Position numbers and translations under genes: made by a program. This document shows, piece after piece, positions 27,735 to 40,400 of a stretch of DNA of 64,000 nt; positions within the stretch are counted from its first letter, which is position 1; each line of letters opens with the position of its first letter. The DNA comes from Burhinus oedicnemus (Eukaryota; Chordata; Aves; Charadriiformes; Burhinidae), in assembly GCA_008921705.1 (NCBI GenBank), contig VFFE01007255.1, positions 4,074,371 to 4,138,370 of the forward strand. The letters are read 5' to 3'. A model generated the notes under the pieces. The model did no database searches, was not told the origin of the DNA, and saw only the letters and a list, made by a program, of their open reading frames with translations.

Positions 27735-27808
27735 TGAGCCTGTGATGTGCTGTTATCCCTGTCTGACAACTCAGCTGTGAGGGAGAAACAACTGTCCACT
27801 GAGGCTTA
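27735..27808 (+). ncRNA. SNORD1: C/D box snoRNA SNORD1, copy 2
   Basis: A second copy shares GTTATCCCTGTCTGA (guide plus D') with copy 1. Terminal stem TGAGCC (27735-27740) pairs with GGCTTA (27803-27808), including one G-U pair. The C box GTGATGT (27742-27748) departs from consensus at its last base. D' CTGA is at 27763-27766 and D box CTGA at 27799-27802. The guide pairs for 11 nt with the same 28S site. The rest of the sequence differs from copy 1, so this is an old duplication. The next convincing acceptor is about 150 nt beyond the D box, longer than usual. Confidence 0.85.
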
Positions 27809-28903
27809 TGGATTTCCCCTTAGCGGGTCTCCGACCCCTTGCAAAGACCCGGGTGACGTGAGTGGCAGCAGTAGGGCAAAAGCAGCGTCTCTCCCCTTTC
27901 CTCCTGCCCTTGCGGTGTGTGACTGCAACACATGTGCTGTCCCATACCCATAGGCTGTTCAGCAGCCAGCTCTCCAGAGACCAGGTACAGCAAGGCTCAG
28001 TACAGGGAGCGTAAGCACTGGCTGCTGTTGTCATAGCACAGTTTGGATCCCTGAAGAGCTTTTAATTTGCGTATCCAAACAGTGAGGCACAGCGGCAGGT
28101 TAAAGGGCAGATAAGAAATGCATTTTTATCTTAGCTGATGTACAGTCACTGAATACACATGCTGTAACAGCACTTTGTCTCCAGGTAGCTGACAGCTGCA
28201 TTCTGCTAAATAATTTCACGCTTTATTTAACAGAATTTGTACTTGTTTGCAGAAGATCAATAACGTTCACTGACAGGCTGAACCGGCAAACTTGACGACA
28301 GTGGACTTCCTTAAGAAATCAAGGTTGGTATGCAAACGGGGAGGGAATGGTACTACCAACCAGCAGTCAGAGTGGTTGCTTTGTCAATACAGCTGTTTTC
28401 CAAGTAAGACCAGTTACTGGGAAGAGCACGTGGGGCCTTTGGCTTCCAAGGAGTAAGGGGAAAAAAGTGAAGAGGCAGCCTGGTGATAAATAGGAAAAGT
28501 AAAAGCTACTCAGTGCTTTGAGAATAGAGGGGGGCAGGAATTGTCGGAACAAACTTGTTTAGGAAAGCAGTTACAGCGTTGCTTTGTGGTGTCTCCCAGC
28601 TCTAGAAGGGAGATTGTTCCGGAGTGGTTCTCGCAAATGGCCACTGAGACGTCGTTGAGAACGGTGTAAAGTGGACACCTGCGCGTAACTGCAGGCTCCT
28701 CCTCGCTGTTCAGTGGTTGCTGCAACCACATCGTGGGTAAGTTGCCAGTAAAGCCAAAGAGGATTTCGGTACTAGTGCCATTGGCTTGAGGGGGGGGAGC
28801 AAGTTTTGGTCTGCCGAGACCTATACTCTTCATGAAATAGTGCAAATTGGGAACTTTTCAGCTGACAGTTGCTTTGCTCTGACACTTGTCTTTTTTCCAC
28901 TAG

Positions 28904-28985
28904 GACCTGATCTACAGCTGGCTGGAGGAAATAGCGATTCCCTTCTGTGTTCTGTTCCAGAATAAAATAAGTTACGGAAAAACTT
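28904..28985 (+). ncRNA. SNHG16: SNHG16-like terminal exon with poly(A) signal
   Basis: The acceptor TTTTTTCCACTAG|GACC is followed after 57 nt by AATAAA at 28961-28966. A T-rich/GT stretch (29001-29022) follows, as expected downstream of a cleavage site. The end coordinate is approximate. Confidence 0.65.
28961..28966 (+). terminator. AATAAA poly(A) signal of the snoRNA host gene
   Basis: Canonical hexamer in the inferred last exon, followed by a T/GT-rich region. Confidence 0.6.
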
Positions 28986-31328
28986 GGGAATTGAAGTTCT
29001 TTTTTGTTTGGGTTTTTTTGTAAAGGTTATCTACTTGAACAGAAACGGTTTTGAGCAGGTAGAAAGGATTTTGGGTTAAAACGCTTTCTGAAATTCAAGC
29101 AGTTGTGAGCTTACCCTTCATAGCAAAACCTGCTCCTCACTGAAACCTGAAGACTTCAGAGTCTGCAGATGCTGAAAGCTGAAGAAAAGCAATTCATGGT
29201 AACAGCGTGACAAAACTACTTATGGCTAAGCCAGGACTGGTGATAGAAATGGTTTTTGTGGTCTGTTTGGAAGCTCAAAGATAAGGGAGAAGTGGGAGGC
29301 AGTAGTACAGCCATCAGGTTCCTTGTCTGGTAAGCCCTTAAAATGGAGTATGTTTAACTCCAGGGCTAGGCTACACCCTTGGCTAGAAAACCTCCCTTTT
29401 TGAAATGGGAAAGGAGGGTGTGCTTAGTTCCTCATGTGTGCAAACAGCTCTGCCCATGAGCTGGATGGGATTCCTGGCAGGATGCTGCACCGTGACAGCA
29501 CTCGGTTTTTAAAACCTGTTCTTTTTGCTCTGTGCATCAAGGTGCTGCTGATTGCTGTGTTCAAAGTCACCTGCAAGGGCTGTGCTGAGGCTTGGCCAGA
29601 GCTGGTTTGAGGAGGTTTTTAGTACCATCTTGGTCAGGTGATGTGAGGATCAGGCTCGTTCTTGTCATGAAGGAGGTTTTGCTGAGTGCTTGTGAATAAA
29701 AAACAGGCCTAACAGGCTGCCTTGGTACCATTGTAAGGTGGCTGTGATGTGAACAAAGGTTAATTTGAGACCTGGGAACACAAGATGGGCTCCAAGCTAG
29801 AGATTGCATCTGAAACAGGCTTATAGCCTAATCTTTGGTAATGCTCATTTGAACTGGCTGAAAGCAGCCTGCTGCGAGCTTGAGGGGGTTTTCAGGTTCC
29901 CTGGCTCGCGGCCAGGCTATCTCTTGCCATCTCTGCAGTAAATCGCTCCTCCCCAGCTGACAGTACTGCAAACAGCATCCCAAGTGGAAAAAGGCTGTGC
30001 TCCGAGCTGTTACTGGGCACAGCTCCGGGCACCAGTGCCCCCCGCCAGCCCAGGTCTCCACGGTTTAACCCCGCTGCTGTCCCCATCCCCAGGCTGGGTC
30101 TGCTGCATGCCACAGCTCCTCTGCTGCAGGTCTCACCCCCACCCCATTTGCCAAACAACAGAAATGGGCATAAAAGAAAACAATCATTCAACATTTATGT
30201 AATTACACAAAGTGGGAAAGTGTCTCAGATGACACTGGTCCCACTGCTGTGCCACATCAACCCTCAGGCCACCACCAGCTGGAGTAGCCTCCCCAGTGGG
30301 TTTTCCTTAGCAGCGCTGGCTGATGCGGGATGGTGGAAGGGTTCAAGACCTTCACCTCCCTCTGGTTTTTTGGGAGGAAAAAAAAACTAAGAGTGACCAT
30401 CACTTAGACTCGCCTAAGGAGCTGCAGGTTCCCTGGCCCACCCGGCATGGGGCTGCCTTCTCAAAGCACTTAGAGGGCACCACACGGTCCCTGTGCATGA
30501 AAACCCCAACCAACCCACTACCACACACACGTGGGCTGTAGGCCCGCTCTCATCTCCAGGCTGCTCAAAGACCAGCCACGTTTCTGATGTCCTGGCTGAG
30601 CTGCAGTGTCCGTACTCTTAGCTGATGGCTTTGAAGCCCCTTGTTTGAAAACACCATGACCTAGAGAAGGGGAAAATGAGAGGGCACGCTGTGTGTCCGT
30701 CACAGGAGAGGGCAGCCAAGCCACTGGCTTTCCCACTGATCCTGGAGGCAAACAGATCCTTCTGGAAAGTGGCACACGTCAACCTGGCTGGAGTTCAGGC
30801 TTTCTGCAGTCCAGGAGGGAGGTGTTCACCAAACACACCACCTTCCCGTTAGCTGGATGATCTAGTCTCCAGGCCAAGGATTTATCATGCCCGTTGTGGT
30901 CCCACCACGATGACGAGCATTTGAGCTGGGGTGTGACAGCAAGGTGAATGGTGTTCTTCAGCCAGAGGCTGCCACACGTACACATCTCCAGCATCCTCTT
31001 CCAGCATCGCCCTGCCCCTTCTGTGCTTCCCAGCCGTGTTCGTGGTCACAGCCAAATGCCATGGTGCTTCTTGGTGCCCCAAAGGCCGCGTTCAATCACA
31101 CTGAGCCACGAAACTTTGCCAAAGATCCCTGAGGAAATGCAACATTTCTCTACCAGCTTCGGCTCGGCCCTTACCATCATACCACCACCAGCTGCAGTGT
31201 GGAGGGTCTGCTCCTTGGGCTGGCTGGCCAGCAGGGGAGAGCCCTTGTGAGGGAGAAGGTGGCCTTAGGGAAAGAGGAGAAAAGCCACAGGAGTCCTTGG
31301 ACCTGCCCCTGTGGGCGACTGCCCAGCC
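28986..31328. other. Gap between convergent SNHG16-like gene and ST6GALNAC2
   Basis: The ST6GALNAC2 3' UTR must begin at 31328 and run left. I find no AATAAA or ATTAAA on its strand here, only variants (CATAAA at 30194-30199, GATAAA near 30883). No coding exon recognised. Confidence 0.55.
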
Positions 31329-31496
31329 TCACCGCTGGTAGAGGGTCATGATCCCTGCTCGGTGCAGGCTCCTCCAAAGTGCCGCCTCCAGCATCATGTC
31401 ATGGTTGGCATAAAACACCAGCGGTTTCTTCTCCAGCTCGTAGTAATGGTCTGAGAACTGCTCGTAGTTGGCGGTGATGAACCCATAGGCACTGAC
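31329..31496 (-). CDS. ST6GALNAC2: ST6GALNAC2 exon 9: motifs III and VS, stop
   Basis: Codes residues 318-372 and TGA. VSAYGFI completes motif S, DHYYE is motif III, and NHDMMLE is motif VS with the catalytic-site His349 and Glu354. The protein ends LYQR, as in the human enzyme. Confidence 0.96.
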   Translation of the reverse strand, partial: VSAYGFITANYEQFSDHYYELEKKPLVFYANHDMMLEAALWRSLHRAGIMTLYQR

Positions 31497-34400
31497 CTGT
31501 GGGGAGGGAGGTGGGACAGACAGACAAGAGATGGGGTCAGGGCTCCACCTCGGTGGTCCATGCACTGCCCTACCCCCCTCTCCAGGGACAGCGGGTGGCA
31601 GGTGTAGGACAGCCACCAGGACACGCTGGTCCCCACCAGGAGCTTTACAGCAGCTAGTCACAAGCCCCCAGCAGCCAAAGAGGGGGTCCTCTGGTCCCCA
31701 GAGGGAAGGTGGCCCCATGGCCTCTTACCTGGTCACAGGTGTGGAGCGCGGTGAGTAGCATGAGGGCACCGGTGCTGGGCATGTAGAGCGAGCCGTACTG
31801 CGTGTTCAGGAGCTCCGACCGCAGGAACCTGCCGGTGGACGTGGCAGGTCAGGGGGGGCTCACAGCTGGCAGGGCACCACGGTCCCCAGCACCAGACCCA
31901 GCAGCACCCAGCGCCCATCCAGCCCCTACCGAGCACTCGGTGATGCCGGTGCCCGGTAAGGCAGGAGCACCAAGTGAAATGTAGTGCTCGTGTGGATTCT
32001 CTGATGGCTGCTGCTAAGGTTCAGCTCATTCGCTGCAGGTTGCTGAAATCACCCCGATCCAGGCAGCTGCTTTCAGGAAAGGCAGGAAATGACAATCCCT
32101 TTGGGCCCTACCCCTGCTCCTGTTAGACTCGGTCAAAATTTAATTTATTTTGGGAAATTGGAGGTGAGGTGAGCACAGTGAGGCTGTGGGAGTCTCCCTG
32201 CCAGGAGATGACGAGAGCTGTGCTGCAGTGAATGGGAATGGCAGGGGACGAATCTCTCTGCTTTGTCTGCAGACAGCAGGACAGAGGTGGTTCCAGTGCC
32301 TGGGGAGGACTGGGACTGTACTTTGATACTGGGCAGCCACAGAGAGAGCAGTGGTGGGAGGCAGGCGGTCCGCACCCAGCCCAGAGCCGAGCCAGGCAGC
32401 AGCCGTGGTCCTTGTCATCCTCACCTCGCTGTCAGGTACTGCAAGAAATCAGGATGCAGCAGCTTGAACTTCTCTGCAGATGGCTCCGGTCCAAAATACT
32501 TCTGTGGCCTGCAGTGGGGCAGGAAGGGCAGAATTCACGTCATGGGTATCTGGGGGCTGCTTGAGGTTTATCCCACCAGGGACAGATGTGGGGTGAGGGC
32601 AGGCAAGTCATGCTCCCTCCAGTGAGTCACCAAAGGTGCTGGGGGGATCCTGGGGGGTTACTCACCTGTCCCCCTTGTCAGAGCCCTCGGGGACTGGGCT
32701 GCCCTGGATGGCCGACTTCAGCATCATGTAGTCACGGATGTCCGAGGGGATGAAGATGTACCTTAGGTCCTGCAGCGGGGACACAGACGTGGCACTTGGA
32801 GGGGCTTTGGGACACTGCCCACACCAGCAGGGCAAGGACTGAGGGTTCCTGAGATGGGGAGAAGGCTTGGGGGGCAAGCCCAGCCTCAGGGGACAATTTG
32901 GGGTCACTTCCCCAACAAGCCTTTGGGGTCTCACCTTGGCCTGGGGTATCTGGGTGAAGCCATACTCCTTGTAGGCAATGAGGGAGTTCTTCATGGTGTT
33001 CACTGTGAAGCCATAGAAGGAGATCTTGGTCCCGACGTCCTCCTCAAAGCCTTTGATCACGGCACCATTGAGCCTGCAGGAAAAGCACAGGACGTATGTC
33101 CAGGGCTGGCCTCTCCCCAGCACCCGTGGCCTCATCCTGCCCAGGACCCATCCGCACCTGAAGACCAGGTCGTGCGCATCGATCGCCTTGCCCTGCCGCG
33201 AGCCGTTGAGGATGCCACCGTTGCCCACCACGGCGCAGCGGACACAGCTCCCGGGGAAGGCGTCCCTGTCGAAGAGGCGCCTGTTGGTGGAGGCGTTGAG
33301 GAGCCGGAGAGTGCTGCCCACCACTGGAACGGAGCAGGATGGGGCCGGTCAGTGGGGAAAAGGTGTGCATCAGCCCGCGTGAGCATCTGCATGCTTAAGC
33401 GTGCAACAACACCCACAGACAAGCTTGCACAAGAGCACATCCAGGAGCAGCACACAAGAAAGCTCACACCCTCCTCGTGCAGGAAAGGGGTCTACAGGTG
33501 GGATGGGGGGACACCAACCAGTTCCTCCTCTCCCAGGCTTGGTGTGACCCCCCTTGCAGCCCCCCACGTTCCTAAGCCTACTCCAAACAGTGGCCATCTG
33601 ATGCCGTGCAAGGCACGGGGACGCATCTGGACATCTCCAGCCCCAGCCCCCTGGATGCTGCTACCTGTGCTGGCCATGTCCCCTCCTGACAATGTCTCCT
33701 TGCAACTGCCACCGGTTCACGCACACCCACACACCCCACTGCTGTCCCCAGCACTTCCCAGCCCAGGGACTGAAGCCAGTGGCTGTCAGAGAGAGCAGAG
33801 AGTGGGTTTGGGGTAGGAAGGGAAACAATCTCCATCCACAACAATGGAGCGTGTTGTCTGAGCTCCTCCGGCCCCAGTTAATAATCATGCACACACTGGA
33901 GCTTTTATTTGGGGAAAATGTCACAAGATGCAGCAAGCGGCGTTTACAAAGCTGTCTCTTCCACCCTGCGCCCTGGGAGGCGGAGTGGGAAGAGATCAAG
34001 GTCCCTGGCTCTGCTGCAGGGCTTCTCTGCCTGCCCCATGTCTTCAGTCCCTTCTGCTGGGCTCCCCAGGCCCCTCGAGCTGCCCCACACCCTCCCATCA
34101 CCCTCCTTGCCCCATCTGCTGCCACCCCCATCCCGGCTGGGTCCATACCTGTGTGGGACAAGCCTTGCCAGCCATAGGGGACGTGTCGTGTTTTCAGCCT
34201 GTCCCAGGTCTCTGGGGTGAAGTGCTGGTCCCACATCAGCACGGGGGTGTCGAAGCGGAAGATCTTCCCAAACTTGGGGTCTGCCTTTGCTTTGGCCATC
34301 ACTGAGCGGAGGCACGTGCTTGGCTGGAAGGGAGGAGGACCTCGGGTTCAGCCTCCAGCCTGGATCTACCTTCCCTCCAACATCACCCCTCAGCAGGCAC

Positions 34401-37400
34401 CAAGGAGAGGACAAACCCAGGGACAGAAATGCTCCTTGTCCACCACATGTTCTGCTGGCTCACCCAGGCAGGGCACTGCCTCATAACTCGGTTTTCTGCT
34501 GCGAAACACCCCTTGGTACCCAGCTCACCAGGGCTGGGAGGACCAGGGCTTACAGAGTCACCCGAGAGCATAAACCTCATGAGAGATTCAGCACCTTCTA
34601 GTGTGGGCACCCCGCTAAAGACCTTTGTTGTGTGAGAGCAGCCCCAGTGCCCAGGACCGGTCTCTCCCAGAGCCTAGGTCCATCCTCACGAGTCTCCAGC
34701 CTGGGCTGGTGGCCCAGGCATCACGGGGTTGAGGTGATGCTGGCTCCAGCCTCCACATCAGGGAATTGCTCAGGGAGGTGCTGCAACTGCAGCAGGGAGG
34801 CCTGGGGAGACCCACGTGCATGGATGGAGGAGGTTGCTCCTTCGCACACACACACAAAACCCCTTCCAGATGCTGCTGCTCCTCAGCTTCCCCACACACA
34901 CATTCAACCAAAAAGTCCCAGCAAGGAGGGGCAACCAGGGACATTAACCACACTGTGCTAACGATTACCTGCTTTCTGCTGGGCTTGGGCTCCTCCAGCT
35001 CAGTGGAAGGCTTGAAGGACTTCCCACTGGAAAGGGGGAAATGTACAGCGGAGTTAAAAATCCATCACTTGGGCACTGGGGAAGCCCACAGTGGGCAGGG
35101 GTCTCCCAGCTCGTGCCAGGACCACTGCTCACACCTTCCCCCCTTACCTCTCTACGCCGCCTTCAAGGGCCCATCTGTGGCTGCTGGCTCGGTGTGATGT
35201 TCCCGGCGGAGCCAGGACCAGTGGCTCTGGCTGCAGCAGGCTGGAAGAAGCCACCAGTGGGGGCTTAGCCAGGGAGGTGACATTGAGTCACCACACCCTG
35301 ACATCTCCCCCACCTGAGAGAGCCCCGGGGCAGGACCACGTCACCTCCACTCATCTCCCCTCCACCGCTGCCCGCATCCACCCCCGTCTGCCCACGTTTC
35401 TGCAAGCAGGGAGCCACGGATTTGCAAAATACTGGGTTTATGCAGAAAGCAGCCACCATCTCCTGGTGGGTCTTACCTCCAGGAGCCCCATGTACCCAAA
35501 ACCACATCCAGGCCAGCCTGCAGCCTTGGGAGAACCCTGCCGAGACCTCCCTGGCTCTTCCCACCATCTCGCCCTTCCCGAGCCTGAGAGGGACAGGGCT
35601 GGGACAAGCTGGGGAGGCCAGCAAGACACATTTAGTTGCTCCACTGGAGAAGCAATCGGCAACTGGGATCGGGAGGCTCTTGGGGTGTATGGGACCCTCC
35701 TCTGCCGTGGGGCCAGCTGGGGGATGCCCTGATCCTTCATTTAGCGCTGGGGGACAGAGGCAGAGAGCTTCCCACCTCGAGCATCTCGGGGTCCCCTGAG
35801 CCCCATGGGGCCAGGCAGAGCAGACTTGGCCTCCCAGGGAGGGGGGGTGTGGGGCTGGGGGCCAGGGATGGGCAGGGTCGCAGCCTGGCGAGCAGGAGGT
35901 GGGAGCCCACCGGAGGGGAACAGGCTCCCATTCATGTCTGCACAGAAGGGCCCTTCAGAGCCCCCCCGGCGCCGCCTCCAGCCCAGCCGGCAGGTGCTCA
36001 GGCCAGAAGGGGGGTATTGTGGAGGAGACAAGGGCCCCCTTGTTACGGGATCTCTGCTTGGGAGCCTGGGGACAGGTAGAGGCAGGTGGGGAGCGGAGCT
36101 CTGCCTCCCCCCCGGCCCCCGCCGGCGCGACGCTGCCCGGCGCAGCGGGCATTGGGTTTCCATCCCCGCCACGGCCCCTGTCGACACCCACAGCAGCACC
36201 CACAGCCCTGCCTGGGAGCGGATCCAGACCCGTTTGCCACCCAAACCCCACTGCCTGCCACCCTGGGGGTATGGCATGACATGGCAGGACAGCCCAGTGC
36301 CTTGTCTGGGTGCTGGCACCGGGTGCTGGAGCATCTCCCCAGGCGTGGATGGGGAGTCAGGGGCCATGCGGGCTTTAGTCCCAGTTCCCTCCTCGCACCG
36401 TCCCAGCACCGCCAGCTCTGGGCAGGGGATGCTGAGGGCAAAGGCGTCCCCCCCTGCGCAGGGGGCTGAGCATCGCCAGCGGAGCAGGGCAGCTTTTTAA
36501 ATCGAGACAGTGCGTCTTGCTTCGGTGTTGCGTAAAAAGGCAGCTCCCCAGCAAGGGCTGCTGCCCTGCAGAGACCCCACCAGTCGAAACACAGTCGCTC
36601 CAGCCCAGGGGCAAGGTCACCGGCTTACTCCTGCCCCGTGGCCATATCCTGCCCTCCAAACATGTGCAAAGAGCCGTCCTGCTGCATACAGTACAGGAGT
36701 GCCGACACCGGGACTGGCCCCAGAGCCGGGAGAGGGATCGGGCACGGTGCTATCCCCACCTCTCTTTGCATCCACCAGCTCATCCCTGAGGCTCATCCCG
36801 GGAGCACTTGAGCTGGCAGAGAGGAGGGAGGGCAAAACCACAGGAGGGTCCACCAAGGACCAGGGCAATGCCGGAGCTGCAGCTTTCTGCCTTTCTGGTC
36901 TTACCACTGCGAGCATCTAAATAAACCCAGCCTGACCAAACTTGCCGGTTCCCTCGGCTTGCAGACGGGAGTGGAGCTGCCCTGGCAGGCTCCGTGCACA
37001 GCGAGGCACCGGCTGGGAAAGGCCATCCAAAGGCTGTACGAGACTTTGTGGTTACGCTGGAGGCTGCTCTTTCAGCCCATCTTCTGCCAGGTACCGGCAG
37101 AGCTCGCCCATGCAAGAGTCCCGCAGCAGCCGCAAGAGCCCTGCGCAGAGTCAGCTTAGCTGCAGCGAACCGCCATGGCAGCTCACCCTCAGCGAGCCAC
37201 CCCAGCCCTGTCTGCTTCCTCCATCTCCAGACACAGGAGATCCCCAGCCCACGTGCCTCACGAGCATCGACGTTACCAGCACCCGAACGATGGACCAGGG
37301 ACTCAATAAAACTCCCTGCTCCAAACCCAGAGTCAGAACCAGCCCCTGCAAAAGCACCGAGCTCCCCGGAACCGCACACCCCCCTGCACTCAAAGCTCCC

Positions 37401-40400
37401 AGTTTGGCCTTGTTCTGGCCACAGAGGCGCAACCCACCACCAAACCCCGGGAGCTGCACACAAAGAGCCTCTCCCGGCCCCGCTGCCTCCCCAGCCCTTC
37501 CCCGTCAGGCTCCCGAGCCCCAGCTGCACGTCTCTGCCCACCCAGCCCTCCGAGCTCTCTCACTCTTGTTTCTTGGTCCAGACCCTTCCCTTTCCCCTCC
37601 CTGGCTCGTCCCAGTGCCTGCAGGACAAGGCAAAGACCCGGGCTCTGGCAGCGGGAGGGTGCTGTGCTCCTTTCTGAACTGCCAGGGATGCTGCGGGAGC
37701 ACCTGGGGCGGCGCGGGGGGCTCAGACCCAACTGGCTGGAGGGAGGTGGGCGCAGGCAGCCCGGCAATTTGGGCTCCTGCTGACGTTCGATGGGAGCTGG
37801 GACCCAACTCCAGCCGTGGCCAGACACGGTGCGTGGCACTTGCTCATCCCTTCTTACAGGATTCGCGTTAACCTGCTAAAGGCGATCTCCGTGTCAGCAC
37901 CTCCCTGCACTTGCATCCCAGCTGTGGCTGCTGGAGCCGCCTCCCCAGCATCGCGGCAGCCGTCCTGGCTGTGGCTGCTGCCCAAACCCTGCTGGGGAGG
38001 GCGTGGGGCGACTGGGCCCCCCCACCTGACAGCAGCTCAGCGGCGCGTCGGGGAGCCAAACGCTTTGACGTCACCCGCCAGGATGTGGCGAAGCACCTCG
38101 TGATGCTTGGTTGACTCAGAAGATGACAACCCTCCCTGGGACCAGCCAATGCACAATGGGGCTCTGGGGAAGGAGTGGCCCGTGGCTGCCCAGGCACTGG
38201 CCACAGCAGCGCAGCCAGCCAAGCCTGGGTACGCTCCCTCACTGCCGTGGCATTCACAAATATGACGTCTCTGGTCCATGGCCACCTCCCGTTTCCGGAA
38301 GATAACACCGTTTATGAGTATTGTGAGCATACACTCCGACCTTATCTTCAGCAAACACTCCCAGGGCCCTGCAGAGCCTTCAAATGAAGGAGCCGAAGCA
38401 GCAACACAAACAGGCTCTCGGAAGCTGTTTGCTCCATCCCACCGTGAAGGGCCGAGCTCCAGAAAGCATCTTCCCCCAGCGCAGAGCCAGAGCGGCATGG
38501 CGAGGCTGGGCAGAGCTCCGCGCTGATCCCGTCTGCCCTAATAATAACACCACAAGCAGTCCCGGCAGCTCGCCGGCGGGGTTTCAGAGAGATGGCCGGA
38601 CTGGGAGCGGGATGGGGCTGGGCCCAGCCAAACCTGGGGGCTCTGGGGATTCGGCTCCCTGCAGCCCTGCTGGCCGCAGGGTGGCCAGCTCTGCTGGGGA
38701 CAGGGGCATTTCACCCATCTCTGTAAGGCTTTGCGCTGAACCGGAGGTGGACTTTGCATTGACAAAGATACCCATGGCAATGCCATGTGGCCAGCAGGGC
38801 GAGGGAGGGGATTCTCCCCCACTACTCCGCACTGGTGAGACCCCAGCTGGAATACTGTGTCCAGCTCTGGGGCCCCCAACACAAGAAGGACATGGACCTG
38901 TTGGAGCAGGTCCAGAGGAGGCCATGAAGATGATCCGAGGGCTGGAGCACCTCTGCTGTGAGGACAGGCTGAGAGAGTTGGGGGTGTTCAGCCTGGAGAA
39001 GAGAAGGCTCCGGGGAGACCTTAGAGCCCCTTCCAGTATCTGAAGGGGCCTACAGGAAAGCTGGGGAGAGACTTTTTAGCAGGGCCTGTCACGATAGGAC
39101 AAACAGTAATGGCTTTAAACTAAAAGAAGGGAGATTAAGACTACACATAAGGAAGACAGTTTTTACAATGAGGGTGGTGAAACCCTGGCCCAGGTTGCCC
39201 AGAGAGGTGGGAGATGCCCCATCCCTGGAAACATTCCAGGCCAGGTTGAAGGGGGCTCTGAGCAACCTGATTTAGTTGAAGATGTCCCTGCCCATGGCAG
39301 GAGGGTTGGACTAGATGGCCTGTAAAGGTCCCTTCCCACCCAAACCAGTCTGGAATTCTATGATTCTATCTGGCCCTCAGGTGATTTGGTGCTGGCAGGA
39401 GCCAGCATCAGTCGGGGGGCTCAGCTTCCTCCCGACCCTCTTCATCCCTCCGTAAGTCTGCATGGAGGCACTGCTCACACAAACCTCCCCGCCACGACGT
39501 GGCTGCCCGCACCAACGCGTGAGCACCCCCGACCCCCCTTTCTGCCCCGACGGCAGGCAGAACGGGAAGCGTGCACTCTGACAGCACATCAACCTTGCGA
39601 AACACCGGCTGTCCCAGTTTCACCTCTGGACTCAAGCCCCGCATCCATCGGCTGGGCAGTGCCGATTCCTCCGGGTGCAAGGTTCAGGCTGGATAAGTGG
39701 TGATCATGGGGCGGCGCGTTTGTGAACGCAGGGAATCGGAGCGAACAGGGCTCGCTCTCGTTTGGGTCTAGCTTTAGTGGCTGGATTAAAGCCAAGAGGA
39801 AAAGTCCAGGAGAGCTTTGGAGTGCAGGTCAGCTCCCCATTACCTTGCCCTGGGCTCCTCAGTCCCGTCGGTCGTGGGGCAGGAGCTCGGGCTGGCTCTG
39901 TGGTGGGGGGATCCAGGGCTGGGGCAGGTCCAGGCAGTGGCTGAGTTACCTGCAGCCTGCCATGTGGTGGGGGGAACCCGCTCCCGGCTCCCATTCCAAA
40001 GGTCTCCTCCGCACCCTGCTCCTGGGATGGACCATGGACCCTGTGCCAGGGAACAGCTGGTTTCCATTCCCAGCTCCAGCATGGTTCTTGGGCATGTCCT
40101 GCTGCTCTCCTGGGCCTCAGTTTCCCCTCTCATGGACATCAAGCTCTTTGCGGGGAGCTGCTCCACACCCCAGCCGCAACCTGCCCCGAGCACCGTGCGG
40201 TACGGGCTGCCGCTGCTGCCGCCGGCACCGCTGCTCACCCAGCACGGCCGAGGGTGGAACCAGCCAACCTCTGCCCAGGCTGCTGGGGATACCTCTGCTC
40301 CACAAGCCCGGCAGGAGAGGGGAATCTCTGCCTTGGGCAGGACAGGAAGGGGCAAGGAGAGCCCCTGGCTCCCAGCTGGGGAAGAGAGAACATCTGGAGC

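Larger units (their letters stand above)
25361..28985 (+). ncRNA. SNHG16: SNHG16-like snoRNA host gene (non-coding)
   Basis: A spliced host RNA is inferred from the following. There is a CpG-island promoter, and a 5'TOP-like start at 25361 (C followed by 11 pyrimidines). Exon 1 runs to a strong donor at 25412|GTGAGT. Two SNORD1 snoRNAs lie in introns. A last exon at 28904-28985 has AATAAA at 28961. The longest ORFs show no conserved product. In human, SNHG16 hosts three SNORD1 copies and sits next to ST6GALNAC2 in this same orientation, so orthology is supported by content and synteny. Internal exons are uncertain: 26194-26217 is well placed 78 nt after the first snoRNA, and 27954-27984 is a weaker candidate. 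The mature RNA is probably by-product or regulatory; the snoRNAs are the conserved output. Confidence 0.8.

Noticed and set aside
27825..27857. Alternative SNHG16-like exon ending at GAC|GTGAGT
   Set aside because: The donor is strong, but the only matching acceptor (CCCCTTAG) is about 20 nt beyond the D box of SNORD1 copy 2, too close for normal snoRNP processing.
32854..33816. 320-codon open frame on +
   Set aside because: It is the antisense shadow of ST6GALNAC2 exons 4 and 5 and the introns between them.
36942..37871. 309-codon open frame on + inside ST6GALNAC2 intron 1
   Set aside because: GC-rich DNA with overlapping long frames on both strands (also 35741-36409 and 36780-37541 on -). 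The translation is low-complexity Pro/Ser/Ala, so it is treated as chance.
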